Counted from the stretch's first letter, positions 25,444-34,701 are shown. The stretch is DNA of 46,358 nucleotides from Chlorobiota bacterium (GCA_022616535.1 JAKEEM010000003.1:1-46358), one strand, 5' to 3'. Made by a program: numbers and translations. Notes: generated by a model not told the origin, from the sequence alone.

Positions 25444-26582
25444 CAGTTTCCCATATGGTTTATTTTGGACTCCTTTAACAACGAAAATGGTCCTACAACG
25501 GGAAGAGGGAAAGTCCCCGGCATCGGCTCTAAATCATAGTTAAAATCGATTAAAAAAGCCTTCCCGTGTCCAGATTCAATAAAGCAGTTAGCATGCCCGT
25601 CAAATTTTGCCTCAAGCACTTCGCCATTAATTGCGTGTAATATATTTTCCGTCAAAATCTCAGACTCAAAATGCGCTACCGAACCGGCTTTTGAAGCGGG
25701 AACGTCAGTTGCATCACCTATTACAAAAATGTTTTCCCATTTAGCGGAGCGGAGTGTGTGCTTATCGGTGGGGACAAAATTAAGCTCATCGCCAAGCCCG
25801 CTATCTCCGATATAATCAGCACCTTTGTTTGTTGGAACTGTTACGAGCAAATCATAACCAACTTCTCTTTCATCCCAGGAAATTATTTTCTTATTTTCAT
25901 TATCAACTCTTGCAATATTAAAGTCAGTTATAAGGGAAATACCTTTATCTCCTAAATAATGACCAAGCACCTCGGAGCATTTATGCTTTGTAAACGCCTC
26001 TGAAAGAGGAGTCACATATTCAATTTGAACTTTATCTCTTATACCTTTGTCTTCGAAATAAGCGTCTGCCAAAAAAGCAAATTCTAAAGGGGCAACAGGA
26101 CACTTAATAGGCATTTCTGTTATGTGAATAACAAGCTTTCCGCCTTCCCAATTCTTAAGTTTTTCAGCGAGTGCTTTGGCTCCTTCAATTGTATAAAAAT
26201 CAAAAATATCCTTATACCAGAGTTTTCCTAAAAGTCCTTCGGTTTCCTCAGGGGCAGTTCGTGAACCCGTTGCAATAACCAGATAATCATACTCAATTAC
26301 CTCACCGTTTTTTAAAAGAACTTTGTTTGAATCAGGTATTACCCTCTCTATCTCTGAAAATATTACCTTTACACCCTCCGGAAAAAAAACATTCTTAGGT
26401 TTTATAACATCGTCTTCTCTGTAAACTCCGAACGGAATAAATAAAAAACCCGGCTGATAGTAATGCTTTTCGGTATTATCAACTATGGTAATTTGCCACT
26501 CACTGCCATTAAGTGCTTTATGCAGTTTATTCAGCATCATCGTGCCGGCGGTTCCTGCACCCAGAATAACTAGATTTCTCAT
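25443..26582 (-). CDS. Sulfide:quinone oxidoreductase-like flavoprotein, frame broken near 3' end
   Basis: 379 residues in this frame. FAD-binding GAGTAG in LVILGAGTAGTMMLNKL, second dinucleotide segment YDYLVIATGS, and IFVIGDATDVPASKAGSVAHFE. Cys161 (IKCPVAPLEF) and Cys333 (ANCFIESG) sit where SQR has its redox-active pair; Cys202 is extra. Likely oxidises sulfide or a persulfide and reduces the quinone pool, passing sulfur to DsrE/TusE. I chose ATG at 26582, six bases after AAGGAG, over the TTG further upstream. The frame ends NHMGN-stop, short of the family tail, which continues at 25297-25443. First gene of the sulfur operon. Confidence 0.82.
   Translation of the reverse strand: MRNLVILGAGTAGTMMLNKLHKALNGSEWQITIVDNTEKHYYQPGFLFIPFGVYREDDVIKPKNVFFPEGVKVIFSEIERVIPDSNKVLLKNGEVIEYDYLVIATGSRTAPEETEGLLGKLWYKDIFDFYTIEGAKALAEKLKNWEGGKLVIHITEMPIKCPVAPLEFAFLADAYFEDKGIRDKVQIEYVTPLSEAFTKHKCSEVLGHYLGDKGISLITDFNIARVDNENKKIISWDEREVGYDLLVTVPTNKGADYIGDSGLGDELNFVPTDKHTLRSAKWENIFVIGDATDVPASKAGSVAHFESEILTENILHAINGEVLEAKFDGHANCFIESGHGKAFLIDFNYDLEPMPGTFPLPVVGPFSLLKESKINHMGN
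25446..25452 (-). other. Slippery heptamer G GGA AAC at the flavoprotein frame junction
   Basis: Codons read ATG GGA AAC TGA; the heptamer G GGA AAC fits X XXY YYZ and ends right at the stop. This is a slippery site used by some plant luteoviruses. An SD-like AAAGGAG lies about 17 bases upstream. No clear downstream stem was seen. One missing A in GGGAAAAC would explain the break equally well. Confidence 0.5.
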
Positions 26583-26613
26583 TAGTTTCTCCTTCAATTT
26601 GTTTGTTTCATTA

Positions 26614-26621
26614 CAAAATTA
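26614..26621 (-). promoter_or_regulatory. TAnnTTTG -7 promoter element of the sulfur operon
   Basis: The minus strand reads TAATTTTG, an exact match to the TAnnTTTG element of Bacteroidota housekeeping promoters. It would start transcription near 26609-26611, about 28 bases before the flavoprotein ATG and about 40-41 bases from the centre of the nearer CRP/FNR box. Confidence 0.55.
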
Positions 26622-26644
26622 ACTGCATAAATTACCCTTCCAAA

Positions 26645-26656
26645 TGATATGAATCA
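26645..26656 (-). promoter_or_regulatory. CRP/FNR-family box 1 (proximal)
   Basis: TGAT-tcat-ATCA on the minus strand, the core of the FNR/DNR site TTGAT-N4-ATCAA. Its centre lies at about -40 to -41.5 from the predicted start, the class II activator position. Confidence 0.55.
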
Positions 26657-26666
26657 CGCAATTCTA

Positions 26667-26678
26667 TGATATTAATCA
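26667..26678 (-). promoter_or_regulatory. CRP/FNR-family box 2 (distal)
   Basis: TATGAT-taat-ATCATA (26665-26680), a perfect 6+4+6 palindrome with the same TGAT-N4-ATCA core. Centre to centre it is 22 bp from box 1, two helical turns, so both dimers would lie on one face of the DNA. Confidence 0.55.
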
Positions 26679-26835
26679 TAACTTAAACCACTGTTTATCA
26701 AATGTTTTAGAAATAAAAAATCTTTAGGTTACCTTCGATGTTAATGAACTAAAATACTCTGATTTAAAAAAAACAATTAGAGCGTAATCAATGAAAGTTA
26801 TGTAGTATATATCGTTACAAAGGGCAAATATTAAA

Positions 26836-26862
26836 GGGGCTACACAGTTTTTCAGTATAGCC
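26836..26862 (-). terminator. Hairpin, possible terminator
   Basis: GGGGCTA, 13-nt loop with two more possible pairs, TAGCCCC. On the minus strand TTTAATATTT follows. It would stop a transcript coming from the dapD side before it reaches the sulfur operon. Confidence 0.5.
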
Positions 26863-26891
26863 CCGCGGTTTAATAACATTATGATTTAGTC

Positions 26892-26939
26892 AGCTGCTTC
26901 TTTTTATAGATTTACCTTTCTAAGTTTTAAGAAGCAGCT
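26892..26939. terminator. Long-stem hairpin with U-run on plus strand
   Basis: AGCTGCTTCTT and AAGAAGCAGCT form a perfect 11-bp stem with a 26-nt loop; TTTTT follows on the plus strand. No plus-strand gene lies upstream, so it may belong to a small RNA or a decayed element. Confidence 0.45.
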
Positions 26940-27031
26940 TTTTACAAGACTTCTTACAATACAAACATAATATTGAAAGTGAGGGATAATCAATGATTGT
27001 TATCAAGCCAGGGTATGATTTTTATACCTGA

Positions 27032-27751
27032 TTAAATTCCTAAAAACAATCTTTGTGCCAAAGATGCTGGCAGTCCTTCCCTTATAATTTTTTGGGAGGC
27101 TGCCTCAATATTATAATCAAGTCTAATTAAGTGAAATTCAAACTTATCTGTATCAAACAGCCCGAAAGCAAGCTTTGGATTGCTATCTCTCGGCTGCCCC
27201 ACGCTTCCAACATTAATGATATACTTAAATTCCGGGTTTATACTTCCCTGCTCACAAATAGTAATTTTATCATCATTCTTTTCATATATTACAGGTCTGT
27301 GCGAATGACCTATAAAACAAACTTTTTCTGAAAATGAATTAAAATTCAATCCCGCTTCGCGAGTATTTAAAACGTAATCATATTCTTCGGGTAAATAGGG
27401 TGAGCCGTGAACAAACAACAAATCATTTTCAGAGTGGGTGTATGAAAGTGTTTTAAAGTAATCGAGATGATTGGGATTAATCACATTTCTTGTATTTACT
27501 GAAGATATATAAGCACTCTCGCTGAAACCCTCAGCAAGCTGGTGATTAAACTGTGCTTCATCATGGTTGCCTAAAATTACAACATCACACCTGTTTTTTA
27601 TCAGCTCGACAACTTCATTTGGCTGGGCACAGTAATCGACTAAATCCCCCAGACAAATTAATCTTTCGGGCTTAATCTTTTCCAACTCGCTCAGACAAAC
27701 CTCAAGTGCCTCAAGATTTGCATGAATATCCGAAATAACTGCATAAATCAT
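27032..27751 (-). CDS. Metallophosphoesterase (YfcE/MJ0936-like)
   Basis: 239 residues. Calcineurin-like di-metal phosphoesterase with all motifs: [13 protein letters not shown] (D-x-H), [10 protein letters not shown] (GD), [11 protein letters not shown] (GNHD), LLFVHGSPY (H) and [10 protein letters not shown] (GHxH), then [11 protein letters not shown]. This subgroup hydrolyses phosphodiesters or nucleotides; the natural substrate is unknown. It overlaps the end of dapD by four bases (ATGA), so the two are co-translated. Confidence 0.9.
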   Translation of the reverse strand: MIYAVISDIHANLEALEVCLSELEKIKPERLICLGDLVDYCAQPNEVVELIKNRCDVVILGNHDEAQFNHQLAEGFSESAYISSVNTRNVINPNHLDYFKTLSYTHSENDLLFVHGSPYLPEEYDYVLNTREAGLNFNSFSEKVCFIGHSHRPVIYEKNDDKITICEQGSINPEFKYIINVGSVGQPRDSNPKLAFGLFDTDKFEFHLIRLDYNIEAASQKIIREGLPASLAQRLFLGI

Positions 27752-28584
27752 CTTAATGATTCTTCCAATGCCGTGGAGACATCGGTCTTTTCGTCTCGGT
27801 ACTTTATTATAATCGGAGTGTAAATTGACAGATTGTTTTCAATTCCATATTGCGATTTTAAAGAGCGTGAGCCTGCAACCACAACCGCACCCTCGGGTAT
27901 TATAAGTGGTTCCTCTGCAGTCTTTCTGTAAATTTTTCCATTTACTGTATCATAAACCGGAGTAGAGCCGGTAATTATACATCCTGCTGCAATTACTGCC
28001 CTTCTTTGGACAATCGTTCCTTCATAAATTCCTGCGTTGCCCCCTATCATAACTTCGTCCTCAATAATAACAGGAAGAGAGTTTATCGGTTCCAGAACCC
28101 CACCGATTTGTGCAGCTGCTGAAAGATGAATCTTCTTCCCAAGCTGGGCGCATGAGCCGACCAGTGCATTTGAGTCAATCAATGTATTCTCATCGACAAA
28201 TGCACCTATATTAATATACATTGGCGGCATGCATATAACACCTTTTCCTATATAACACCCGCTTCTAATCGAGGAGCCGCCGGGAACCATCCTTACGTTA
28301 TCATTTAGCTTTAAGGGCTTTAACGGAAGTACATGCTTATCAAAAAATCTGAATCTATCATCAATTGACATGACTTTAAGCTTCCCTATTCTAAATCCCA
28401 AAAGTATCCCTTTTTTGACCCACCGATTAACCTGCCACTTGCCGTTTCTTTTTTCAGCGGAGCGTATTTTCCCATTATTAAGGAGTTTTACCATTTCTTT
28501 AAAAGCAACTAAAGCTCTTTTTTTATCCTTTTCAGAAAGCTCTTTTGAATCAAATAATTTTTCAATATTCTTATCAAGGCTCAT
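27748..28584 (-). CDS. dapD: Tetrahydrodipicolinate N-succinyltransferase
   Basis: 278 residues. Succinyl-CoA-dependent step of the lysine/diaminopimelate pathway. N-terminal helical domain, then a left-handed beta-helix of hexapeptide repeats: [70 protein letters not shown], then [18 protein letters not shown] and [17 protein letters not shown]. Length matches the family. Start ATG at 28584. Overlaps the metallophosphoesterase gene by four bases. Confidence 0.95.
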   Translation of the reverse strand: MSLDKNIEKLFDSKELSEKDKKRALVAFKEMVKLLNNGKIRSAEKRNGKWQVNRWVKKGILLGFRIGKLKVMSIDDRFRFFDKHVLPLKPLKLNDNVRMVPGGSSIRSGCYIGKGVICMPPMYINIGAFVDENTLIDSNALVGSCAQLGKKIHLSAAAQIGGVLEPINSLPVIIEDEVMIGGNAGIYEGTIVQRRAVIAAGCIITGSTPVYDTVNGKIYRKTAEEPLIIPEGAVVVAGSRSLKSQYGIENNLSIYTPIIIKYRDEKTDVSTALEESLR

Positions 28585-28771
28585 TTAGAATTCCTTTTAG
28601 AATTAACGTTTTTATGAAATTATCAGGCAAATTAAGTGAATTTGTTGGTTAATACAACGGAAACAAATCAATGGCTATTTGTGTTAGATAAAGGCAGATT
28701 TATATTGCAAATTTGAGGAGTTAATCTTAATTTAAAAAGAAAGATTATAAAAAAGGAGTAAAATAGACAAA

Positions 28772-29227
28772 ATGGCATGGAAAATATCAAGAAGGGACTT
28801 TATTAAAACATCAGCTTTTGGTGTTGTTGCAGGGAGTTCAGCATTAGCATCGATTAACCTTAAAACATTTGCAAATTCTCCCGAAGCCAAAGGCGTATCA
28901 AAGGCATCGGGGGATGATATGGTAGTTAAGCTAAGCGAAAATGCTTCTTTAGACAAAGTCGGCGGCTCTGTTAAAGTAAGCGATGAATTAATGTTAATAA
29001 GAAATTCAGAGACTACTTTTTTAGCCGTTAGAACCATCTGTTCACATAAAGGGTGTGATGTTGAACTTGAAGGAAACAAGTTCGTTTGTCCGTGCCACGG
29101 TTCGGAATATACGCTTGAAGGAAAAGTTACCGAAGGTCCTGCAAAAAAGGATTTGAAAACTTTTGAAACAATTTTTGACTCCGATAAAGGGACTGTAACT
29201 ATTAAGATGGATGCAAAGCAGAATTAA
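28772..29227 (+). CDS. Rieske [2Fe-2S] protein with Tat signal
   Basis: 151 residues. A twin-arginine signal (KISRRDFIKTSAFG) indicates folded export. The Rieske cluster ligands are Cys90-x-His92 in ICSHKGC and Cys106-x2-His109 in VCPCHGSEY; Cys95 and Cys108 form the usual disulfide. It fits the soluble Rieske subunit of a quinol-oxidising bc-type complex, but no cytochrome b gene is next to it, so it may serve another redox partner. Divergent from dapD; AAAAGGAG lies upstream of the ATG. Confidence 0.9.
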   Translation: MAWKISRRDFIKTSAFGVVAGSSALASINLKTFANSPEAKGVSKASGDDMVVKLSENASLDKVGGSVKVSDELMLIRNSETTFLAVRTICSHKGCDVELEGNKFVCPCHGSEYTLEGKVTEGPAKKDLKTFETIFDSDKGTVTIKMDAKQN

Positions 29228-29239
29228 AAAGTAAGTTTA

Positions 29240-29253
29240 TGCTTTTAAAAGCA
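29240..29253. terminator. Short palindrome between convergent genes
   Basis: TGCTTTTAAAAGCA, perfect but AT-rich, between the Rieske and proline dehydrogenase genes. Weak terminator at best. Confidence 0.3.
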
Positions 29254-29271
29254 CGATAATCTCGGGCTTAT

Positions 29272-30174
29272 TTATTTCCCTCCGGTAAAAATACTTTTCA
29301 TTACGTAACCTGCCATTTGAGGATTTTCCTTGAACCTTCTAATCGAATACTGATACCAATGCGTACCGAAAGGAATGTATACTCGCATCCTGTGCCCGTC
29401 TTTTAATATCTTATCACGCAAACTCTCCCTCACCCCAAGCAGCATTTGAAACTCATATTGGTCAGAAGATTTCTTTAGCTCAGATATTAATCTATACGAA
29501 CCATCAATTAAATAATCATCGTGAGTTGCAATTCCAACGTAAGCATTGTTCTCAAGCATAAGTTTTAGGATTCTCAAAAAGCTATTCCTTATCTCCTGCT
29601 TATCTTTAAAGGCAATTTCTTCGGGTTCAATATAAATCCCCTTGCAAAGCCTGAAGTTAGCGCCAATTTTAATAAGTTTTTCCGTGTCAGCGAAGCTTCT
29701 CCTTAAATAGGATTGCAGCACAATTCCGCAGTTGTTAAATTTCTCATGCGACTGCTCAAAAAGCTTAATTGTATCATCCGTGCAGGAAGAATCTTCCATA
29801 TCAATCCTCACAAAAATATTGTATGATTTTGCTGCAGTGAGTATTTCTGTCAGGTTGTTAAGACAAAAATCCAAATCTATTTTTAGACCGAGTGATGTAA
29901 GCTTTACGGATTGGTTTGCATTCAATTTATGCTTATCGATTGCTTCAAGCACAGAAAGACAGCTGAGCTTCGCTCTTGATGCGTCATCCTCACTAAAAAC
30001 ATCTTCACCGAGAACATCTATTGTTCCCATAATTCCTTTATCATTTAGCTTTTTTGAAACTTCAACGGCATCCTCCAGCTTATCGCCGGCTATATAGCGG
30101 TTGGCAAATTTTCTAACCACCGGTTTTGGAACAAGCAGCAGCGTTCCAACCAGAATTTTATTGAATATGTTCAT
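29272..30174 (-). CDS. Proline dehydrogenase family protein
   Basis: 300 residues. Single-domain FAD-dependent TIM barrel that oxidises proline to pyrroline-5-carboxylate and feeds electrons to quinone. The family endings are clear: VRIDMEDSSCTDDTIKLF, VLQSYLRRS, RLCKGIYIEPEEIAF, VGIATHDDYLI, EFQMLLGVRESLRDKIL and the substrate-gating YQYSIRRFKENPQMAGYVMKSIF. No aldehyde-dehydrogenase partner is in the window. It follows leuS and the DUF2203 gene on the same strand. Confidence 0.92.
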   Translation of the reverse strand: MNIFNKILVGTLLLVPKPVVRKFANRYIAGDKLEDAVEVSKKLNDKGIMGTIDVLGEDVFSEDDASRAKLSCLSVLEAIDKHKLNANQSVKLTSLGLKIDLDFCLNNLTEILTAAKSYNIFVRIDMEDSSCTDDTIKLFEQSHEKFNNCGIVLQSYLRRSFADTEKLIKIGANFRLCKGIYIEPEEIAFKDKQEIRNSFLRILKLMLENNAYVGIATHDDYLIDGSYRLISELKKSSDQYEFQMLLGVRESLRDKILKDGHRMRVYIPFGTHWYQYSIRRFKENPQMAGYVMKSIFTGGK

Positions 30175-30212
30175 ATAAAAGCAAAAAGGAGAGTTACTTA
30201 ACGCTCATTTAT

Positions 30213-30605
30213 CTAAAGTTCTGTAATATTTCTTCTGCCGGCATACCCATCGGGAATTGTATGCCAGTAAGCAATTTCACCCTCTCCGAATTTCCAACAA
30301 AGGTAAACCTCCTCGCCGTTTTTGCGTATATGGGGAAAATCAATCAGTCCGTTATCAATTCCTTTAATCAAAACACCGTTTGCTGAAATCTTTTTTACTG
30401 TATCAACCAGGCGCTCCAATTCATCGGGGAAAACACCTTCCCCGTTCGGTCCGGACCCCCCGAAATACTGGTGATTGTATACATCGTATCCCCTTGAATC
30501 AAGCTTTTTCTTCAGCTTAATCATTTCTTCAATCTTGGGCTTGATGCTGTCGATTACAGAATTAGCCTCTTCAACTGAAAAATGATGGCTGTGAATGTAA
30601 TTCAT
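30213..30605 (-). CDS. DUF2203 family protein
   Basis: 130 residues. Recognised by [22 protein letters not shown] at the N-terminus and [41 protein letters not shown] at the C-terminus. Family of unknown function with an N-terminal coiled segment and a compact C-terminal domain. The ATG overlaps the leuS stop by four bases, so it is coupled to leuS translation. Confidence 0.87.
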   Translation of the reverse strand: MNYIHSHHFSVEEANSVIDSIKPKIEEMIKLKKKLDSRGYDVYNHQYFGGSGPNGEGVFPDELERLVDTVKKISANGVLIKGIDNGLIDFPHIRKNGEEVYLCWKFGEGEIAYWHTIPDGYAGRRNITEL

Positions 30606-33034
30606 TTAACAACAATATTTACAAGTTTATTTTTAACGACTATTTCCTTGACGATCTGCTTTCCGTCGATATAGCTTTTAATCTTCTCATCATGCTTAAT
30701 CAGTTCCTTGAGCTTCTCCTCATCAGTTCCGCTTTCGACCTCTATTCTTGCTCTTACTTTCCCGTTAATCTGCCCCACCACCGTAACCATGCTCTTTTGA
30801 GCTTTAGCCGGGTCATATTCCGGCCATTTTTCATACGCTATGGTTGATTCATTGCCCAGTCTTTGCCAAAGCTCTTCAGCCATATGCGGGGCAAAGGGAG
30901 CCATTAACTTTACAAGCGTAACAACTAAAGTTTTTGGAATAACTTCCATTTTCGACATTTCGTTAACAAAAATCATCAGCTCACTTACGCAGGTATTAAA
31001 CTTCATATCCATATCATCAATATCATCTGTAATATTTTTAATTGTTCTGTGCATCAATCTTTCGGCATCGCCCTCAGTTGAAGATTCCTTAATCTTCGAA
31101 CTTATACTTCCGCTTTCATCAATAACCAATCGCCAAGCTTTATTCAAAAAACGGTATACTCCTTCGATGCCTTTTGTAGACCATGGCTTCGTTGCAGAAA
31201 GTGGTCCGAGAAACATTTCAAACAGCCTTAAGGAATCAGAACCGTATTTTGCAATTACATCATCAGGATTTACAACATTTCCCCGTGATTTAGACATTTT
31301 ATTTGAATCATTGCCAAGTATCATACCCTGGTGATAAAGCCTTACGAAAGGTTCGCGTGTTGAAACATACCCTAAGTCGAAAAGAACTTTGTGCCAGAAC
31401 CTTGCATAAAGCAAGTGCAAAACAGCATGTTCTGCCCCGCCAAGGTATAGATTAACCGGCATCCAGTATTTTTCTTTTTCTTTGTTTACAATCTCTTTAT
31501 CATTACGCGGGTCAAGAAACCTTAAATAATACCAGCATGAGCCCGCCCATTGAGGCATTGTGTTTGTTTCACGCTTTGCCGGCATGCCTGTTTCCTTATC
31601 AACTGTATTCACCCAATCGGGAAATCCAGCGAGGGGAGACTCACCTGTTCCGCTTGTCTTGTAATTATCAACCTCGGGCAGCGTTACCGGTAAATCTTCT
31701 TCCGGAACTAATTTTACAGTTCCGTCTTCAAGGTAAATAATGGGAAATGGTTCACCCCAGAATCTTTGTCGTGAAAATAACCAATCCCGAAGCTTATACT
31801 GCACAGCCCGTTTTCCTATACTTTTTTGTTCAAGCCATTCAATGACTTTTTTCTTTGCTTTTTCGGTTTTAAGTCCCGTAATAAATCCCGAGTTCACAGA
31901 GACGCCTTCACCTGTAAATACAGATTCATTTAAATCGCTTTTATCACTGTCAATTAGTTTCACAACCTCAACAATAGGCAGATGAAATTTATTTGCAAAT
32001 TCCCAGTCTCGCTGGTCATGTCCGGGAACCGCCATAATTGCTCCGGTTCCGTAACTCATCAAAACATAGTCTGAAATCCAAATGGGTATTTCATCGTTAT
32101 TAACCGGGTTAATTGCATAAGCTCCGGTAAAAACCCCTGTTTTTTCTTTTTCTAACGCCTGACGCTCCAAATCGGATTTGTTTTTTGCGTTGTTTACATA
32201 AATTTCAAGAGCTGTTCTGCATTCTGGAGTCGTTATTATTTCAACATAAGGATGCTCAGGCGAAAGAACCATATAAGTTGCACCCCAAAGCGTATCGGGA
32301 CGGGTTGTGAATATTTCAATTGTTTCAGGGTGACTTTTAATTTTAAAATTAACCTTTGCCCCTTCTGATTTTCCAATCCAGTTTCTCTGCATCTCTTTTG
32401 TGCTTTCGGGCCAATCGAGCATATCTAAATCAACAAGCAGGCGTTCTGCGTATTGAGTTATTTTAAGCATCCACTGTTTCATTGGCCTTCGTTCAATTGT
32501 GTAGCCTTTTTCAATTTGTTCGGGGACCTCCTCGTTCGCAAGAACGGTACCCAGCTCAGGGCACCAGTTTACGGGAACTTCCGCCTGGTAAGCAAGCCCC
32601 TTCTTATAAAGCTGTATGAAAATCCACTGGGTCCATTTATAATACTTGGGATCGATAGTTGCAATTTCCCTGTCCCAGTCATAAGAAAATCCTATCGCTT
32701 TTAACTGGCGTTTGAAGTTATCTATGCTTTTCTGTGTCGTCATCCGGGGATGAATCCCGGTTTTTATTGCGTACTGCTCAGCTGGCAAACCGAATGCATC
32801 CCATCCCATAGGATGTAAAACGTTAAATCCATTCATTCTTTTGTAACGGGCAATAATATCGGTAGCTATGTATCCTTCCGGGTGACCTACATGAAGACCT
32901 TCTGAAGACGGATAGGGGAAAAAATCCAGAACATAATACTTGGGTTTTGAGTAATCCTCTTTTGCTCCAAAAGTTCTATTCTCTTCCCAGTATTTTTGCC
33001 ATTTATTCTCTATTTCGGTGAAATTATACTTCAT
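30602..33034 (-). CDS. leuS: Leucyl-tRNA synthetase
   Basis: 810 residues, class Ia synthetase that charges tRNA-Leu and proofreads near-cognate amino acids. HIGH motif [17 protein letters not shown] (His48, His51), editing domain with [23 protein letters not shown] and [20 protein letters not shown], tryptophan-rich [15 protein letters not shown], and KMSKS in [18 protein letters not shown]. The C-terminal anticodon domain ends [12 protein letters not shown]. Full length. Co-transcribed with the DUF2203 gene and perhaps proline dehydrogenase. Confidence 0.98.
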   Translation of the reverse strand: MKYNFTEIENKWQKYWEENRTFGAKEDYSKPKYYVLDFFPYPSSEGLHVGHPEGYIATDIIARYKRMNGFNVLHPMGWDAFGLPAEQYAIKTGIHPRMTTQKSIDNFKRQLKAIGFSYDWDREIATIDPKYYKWTQWIFIQLYKKGLAYQAEVPVNWCPELGTVLANEEVPEQIEKGYTIERRPMKQWMLKITQYAERLLVDLDMLDWPESTKEMQRNWIGKSEGAKVNFKIKSHPETIEIFTTRPDTLWGATYMVLSPEHPYVEIITTPECRTALEIYVNNAKNKSDLERQALEKEKTGVFTGAYAINPVNNDEIPIWISDYVLMSYGTGAIMAVPGHDQRDWEFANKFHLPIVEVVKLIDSDKSDLNESVFTGEGVSVNSGFITGLKTEKAKKKVIEWLEQKSIGKRAVQYKLRDWLFSRQRFWGEPFPIIYLEDGTVKLVPEEDLPVTLPEVDNYKTSGTGESPLAGFPDWVNTVDKETGMPAKRETNTMPQWAGSCWYYLRFLDPRNDKEIVNKEKEKYWMPVNLYLGGAEHAVLHLLYARFWHKVLFDLGYVSTREPFVRLYHQGMILGNDSNKMSKSRGNVVNPDDVIAKYGSDSLRLFEMFLGPLSATKPWSTKGIEGVYRFLNKAWRLVIDESGSISSKIKESSTEGDAERLMHRTIKNITDDIDDMDMKFNTCVSELMIFVNEMSKMEVIPKTLVVTLVKLMAPFAPHMAEELWQRLGNESTIAYEKWPEYDPAKAQKSMVTVVGQINGKVRARIEVESGTDEEKLKELIKHDEKIKSYIDGKQIVKEIVVKNKLVNIVVK

Positions 33035-33220
33035 ATTTAAGCAAAATTACTAATTTGTATGATAATAAGCAGTGAACTTTATCTTGGATATAAATTTAAA
33101 ACATTTAGTCATTCATATGTACTACCTCCAATTCTAATTTGAATTTTTTTTAAGCATATTGTTCGTTAAATTCGCAAATGGCAGATATTCATAAAAGTAT
33201 TTAACAATTACTTTTAAAAA

Positions 33221-34060
33221 ATGCATCGTCACTTAAAAGATATTAAACTCATCGTCATAGATATTGATGGCACTCTGGTTGACGTTAACGGAGAAGTTGG
33301 AGAAAAATCTCTGTCTCTTGCAAAAGAATTAAAAAAACAAAGTATTTACTGCACACTTTCTTCAGCGCGTTCATATTATTATTCGTCTCATATTGCTGAT
33401 GAGCTTGATATTGATATCCCCTTTGTCACTCTTGACGGAGCTTTGATTAAAGACAGAAAAGGAAATACCGTGTATAAAGGAGTAATTAATGATAAGATAA
33501 TAAAAAAAGCCATTAAGTTTGCCGAAAACAACTACGGCAAAATCACAATGTGCGATGAAGATAATATGTTTATAACCCCCAGAAACGCGGTTGTAAAAGA
33601 ATATACAAAGCTCAGTGCGCCTGTAAAGGAAGTTATCGATTTTTCCGCCGTAAAAAACATTTTGGAAGTACTTATTTTTTGCGAAGATAAGGCAAGCTTA
33701 AGAGCCATCAGGGATAGTTTCAGTTTCTTTGATTCCCTTAATGTAAGCCTTAATGTGATGAAATCCCCCCGCAATGACTATTATTTATTAACTGTAAAGA
33801 ACCGTGGCAGTGACAAGCTTACAAGTGTAAAAAGGCTGGTAAAATATCTTAAGCTAACGAGGAAAAATGTGGCTGTAATTGGGGACTGGCATAACGATAT
33901 GCCCTTGTTTGATTACGGCGCTTACAATATAGCTGTTCAAAACGCAATACCGGAACTCAAAAGAAAAGCTGACTACGTAACCCGCTCAACAAATAACGAA
34001 GATGCTGTTGGCGAGGTTCTGGAGCTTGTGCATAATTATAACTTAAACGGCTCTCGGTAA
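33221..34060 (+). CDS. HAD-superfamily phosphatase, Cof type
   Basis: 279 residues. Catalytic Asp14 and Asp16 in LIVIDIDGTLVD, motif II Ser in TLSSARSYYYS, Lys in the SVKRLVKYLK region, motif IV GDWHNDMPLFDYG. The type II cap lies between. Members remove phosphate from sugar phosphates, flavin mononucleotide or similar; the substrate is not determined here. Single gene upstream of purE. Confidence 0.9.
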   Translation: MHRHLKDIKLIVIDIDGTLVDVNGEVGEKSLSLAKELKKQSIYCTLSSARSYYYSSHIADELDIDIPFVTLDGALIKDRKGNTVYKGVINDKIIKKAIKFAENNYGKITMCDEDNMFITPRNAVVKEYTKLSAPVKEVIDFSAVKNILEVLIFCEDKASLRAIRDSFSFFDSLNVSLNVMKSPRNDYYLLTVKNRGSDKLTSVKRLVKYLKLTRKNVAVIGDWHNDMPLFDYGAYNIAVQNAIPELKRKADYVTRSTNNEDAVGEVLELVHNYNLNGSR

Positions 34061-34188
34061 AATAATTCCCTATAGCTTTACATTATTAAAACGAAGTAAT
34101 TGAACTTAACTCTTCCCGATTAAAAAATGAAGTTGCATAAATTATAATTGAATTAAATTTAAAAATATTATAGAAACATAACAACAAA

Positions 34189-34701
34189 ATGAAATCAAAA
34201 CCAATTTTAGGAATTATAATGGGAAGCGATTCTGATTTACCCACTATGCAGCAAACCGCAAAAGTCTGTGAGGAGTTCAGTATTCCATACGAAATAACAG
34301 TTGCCTCTGCGCACCGGACCCCGAATTTTACTAAAGAATACTGCACTACGGCACATAAACGGGGAATAAAGGTTATAATTGCCGGGGCTGGCGGAGCGGC
34401 ACATCTGCCCGGCGTGGCTGCATCATTCACCCCTTTACCTGTTATCGGAGTTCCTATTCAAACAAAAGCACTGGGAGGGATTGATTCGCTTTTATCTATT
34501 GTTCAAATGCCTGCGGGAATTCCGGTTGCAACTGTCGCAATCGGGAACGGGAAAAATGCGGGCTTGCTTGCCGTTGAAATCTTAGCCGTTCATAACAAAT
34601 CACTTTTAAAGAAAATACAAAACTATAAGAAAAAACTGGCGGAAGAATCTCTTGCGAAAAATAAAAAACTGAAAAGAATATTAACAGATATAAATATTTA
34701 G
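34189..34701 (+). CDS. purE: N5-carboxyaminoimidazole ribonucleotide mutase
   Basis: 170 residues, class I PurE of purine synthesis; converts N5-CAIR to CAIR. IIMGSDSDLPTMQQTAKVCEEF, TVASAHRTPNFTKEY with catalytic His, IAGAGGAAHLPGVAASFTPLPVIGVP and DSLLSIVQMPAGIPVATVAIG are all present. purK is not adjacent. The C-terminal 15 residues are lysine-rich, slightly longer than usual. Confidence 0.97.
   Translation: MKSKPILGIIMGSDSDLPTMQQTAKVCEEFSIPYEITVASAHRTPNFTKEYCTTAHKRGIKVIIAGAGGAAHLPGVAASFTPLPVIGVPIQTKALGGIDSLLSIVQMPAGIPVATVAIGNGKNAGLLAVEILAVHNKSLLKKIQNYKKKLAEESLAKNKKLKRILTDINI

Larger units (their letters stand above)
26583..27031. other. Intergenic region with promoter boxes and two hairpins
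   Basis: 449 bases without a supported gene. The left part (26600-26680) is the promoter of the sulfur operon. The right part holds two hairpins (26836-26862 and 26892-26939) and a hairpin-like GGTAT/ATACC near 27012-27029. A small RNA or the end of the metallophosphoesterase transcript could explain them. Confidence 0.5.

Noticed and set aside
26724-26879. 51-codon minus-strand frame in the intergenic region
   Set aside because: No SD, overlaps a hairpin, and no recognisable domain; such length can arise by chance.
26985-27004. GATAATCAATGATTGTTATC as a third regulator box
   Set aside because: Palindrome has mismatches in the core and lies just downstream of a gene, not before a start.
27045-27061. 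Sigma-54-like TTGGCACAAAGATTGTT on the minus strand
   Set aside because: Two mismatches including the -12 C, and it lies inside the end of the metallophosphoesterase gene; kept only as a remote idea for the hairpin region.
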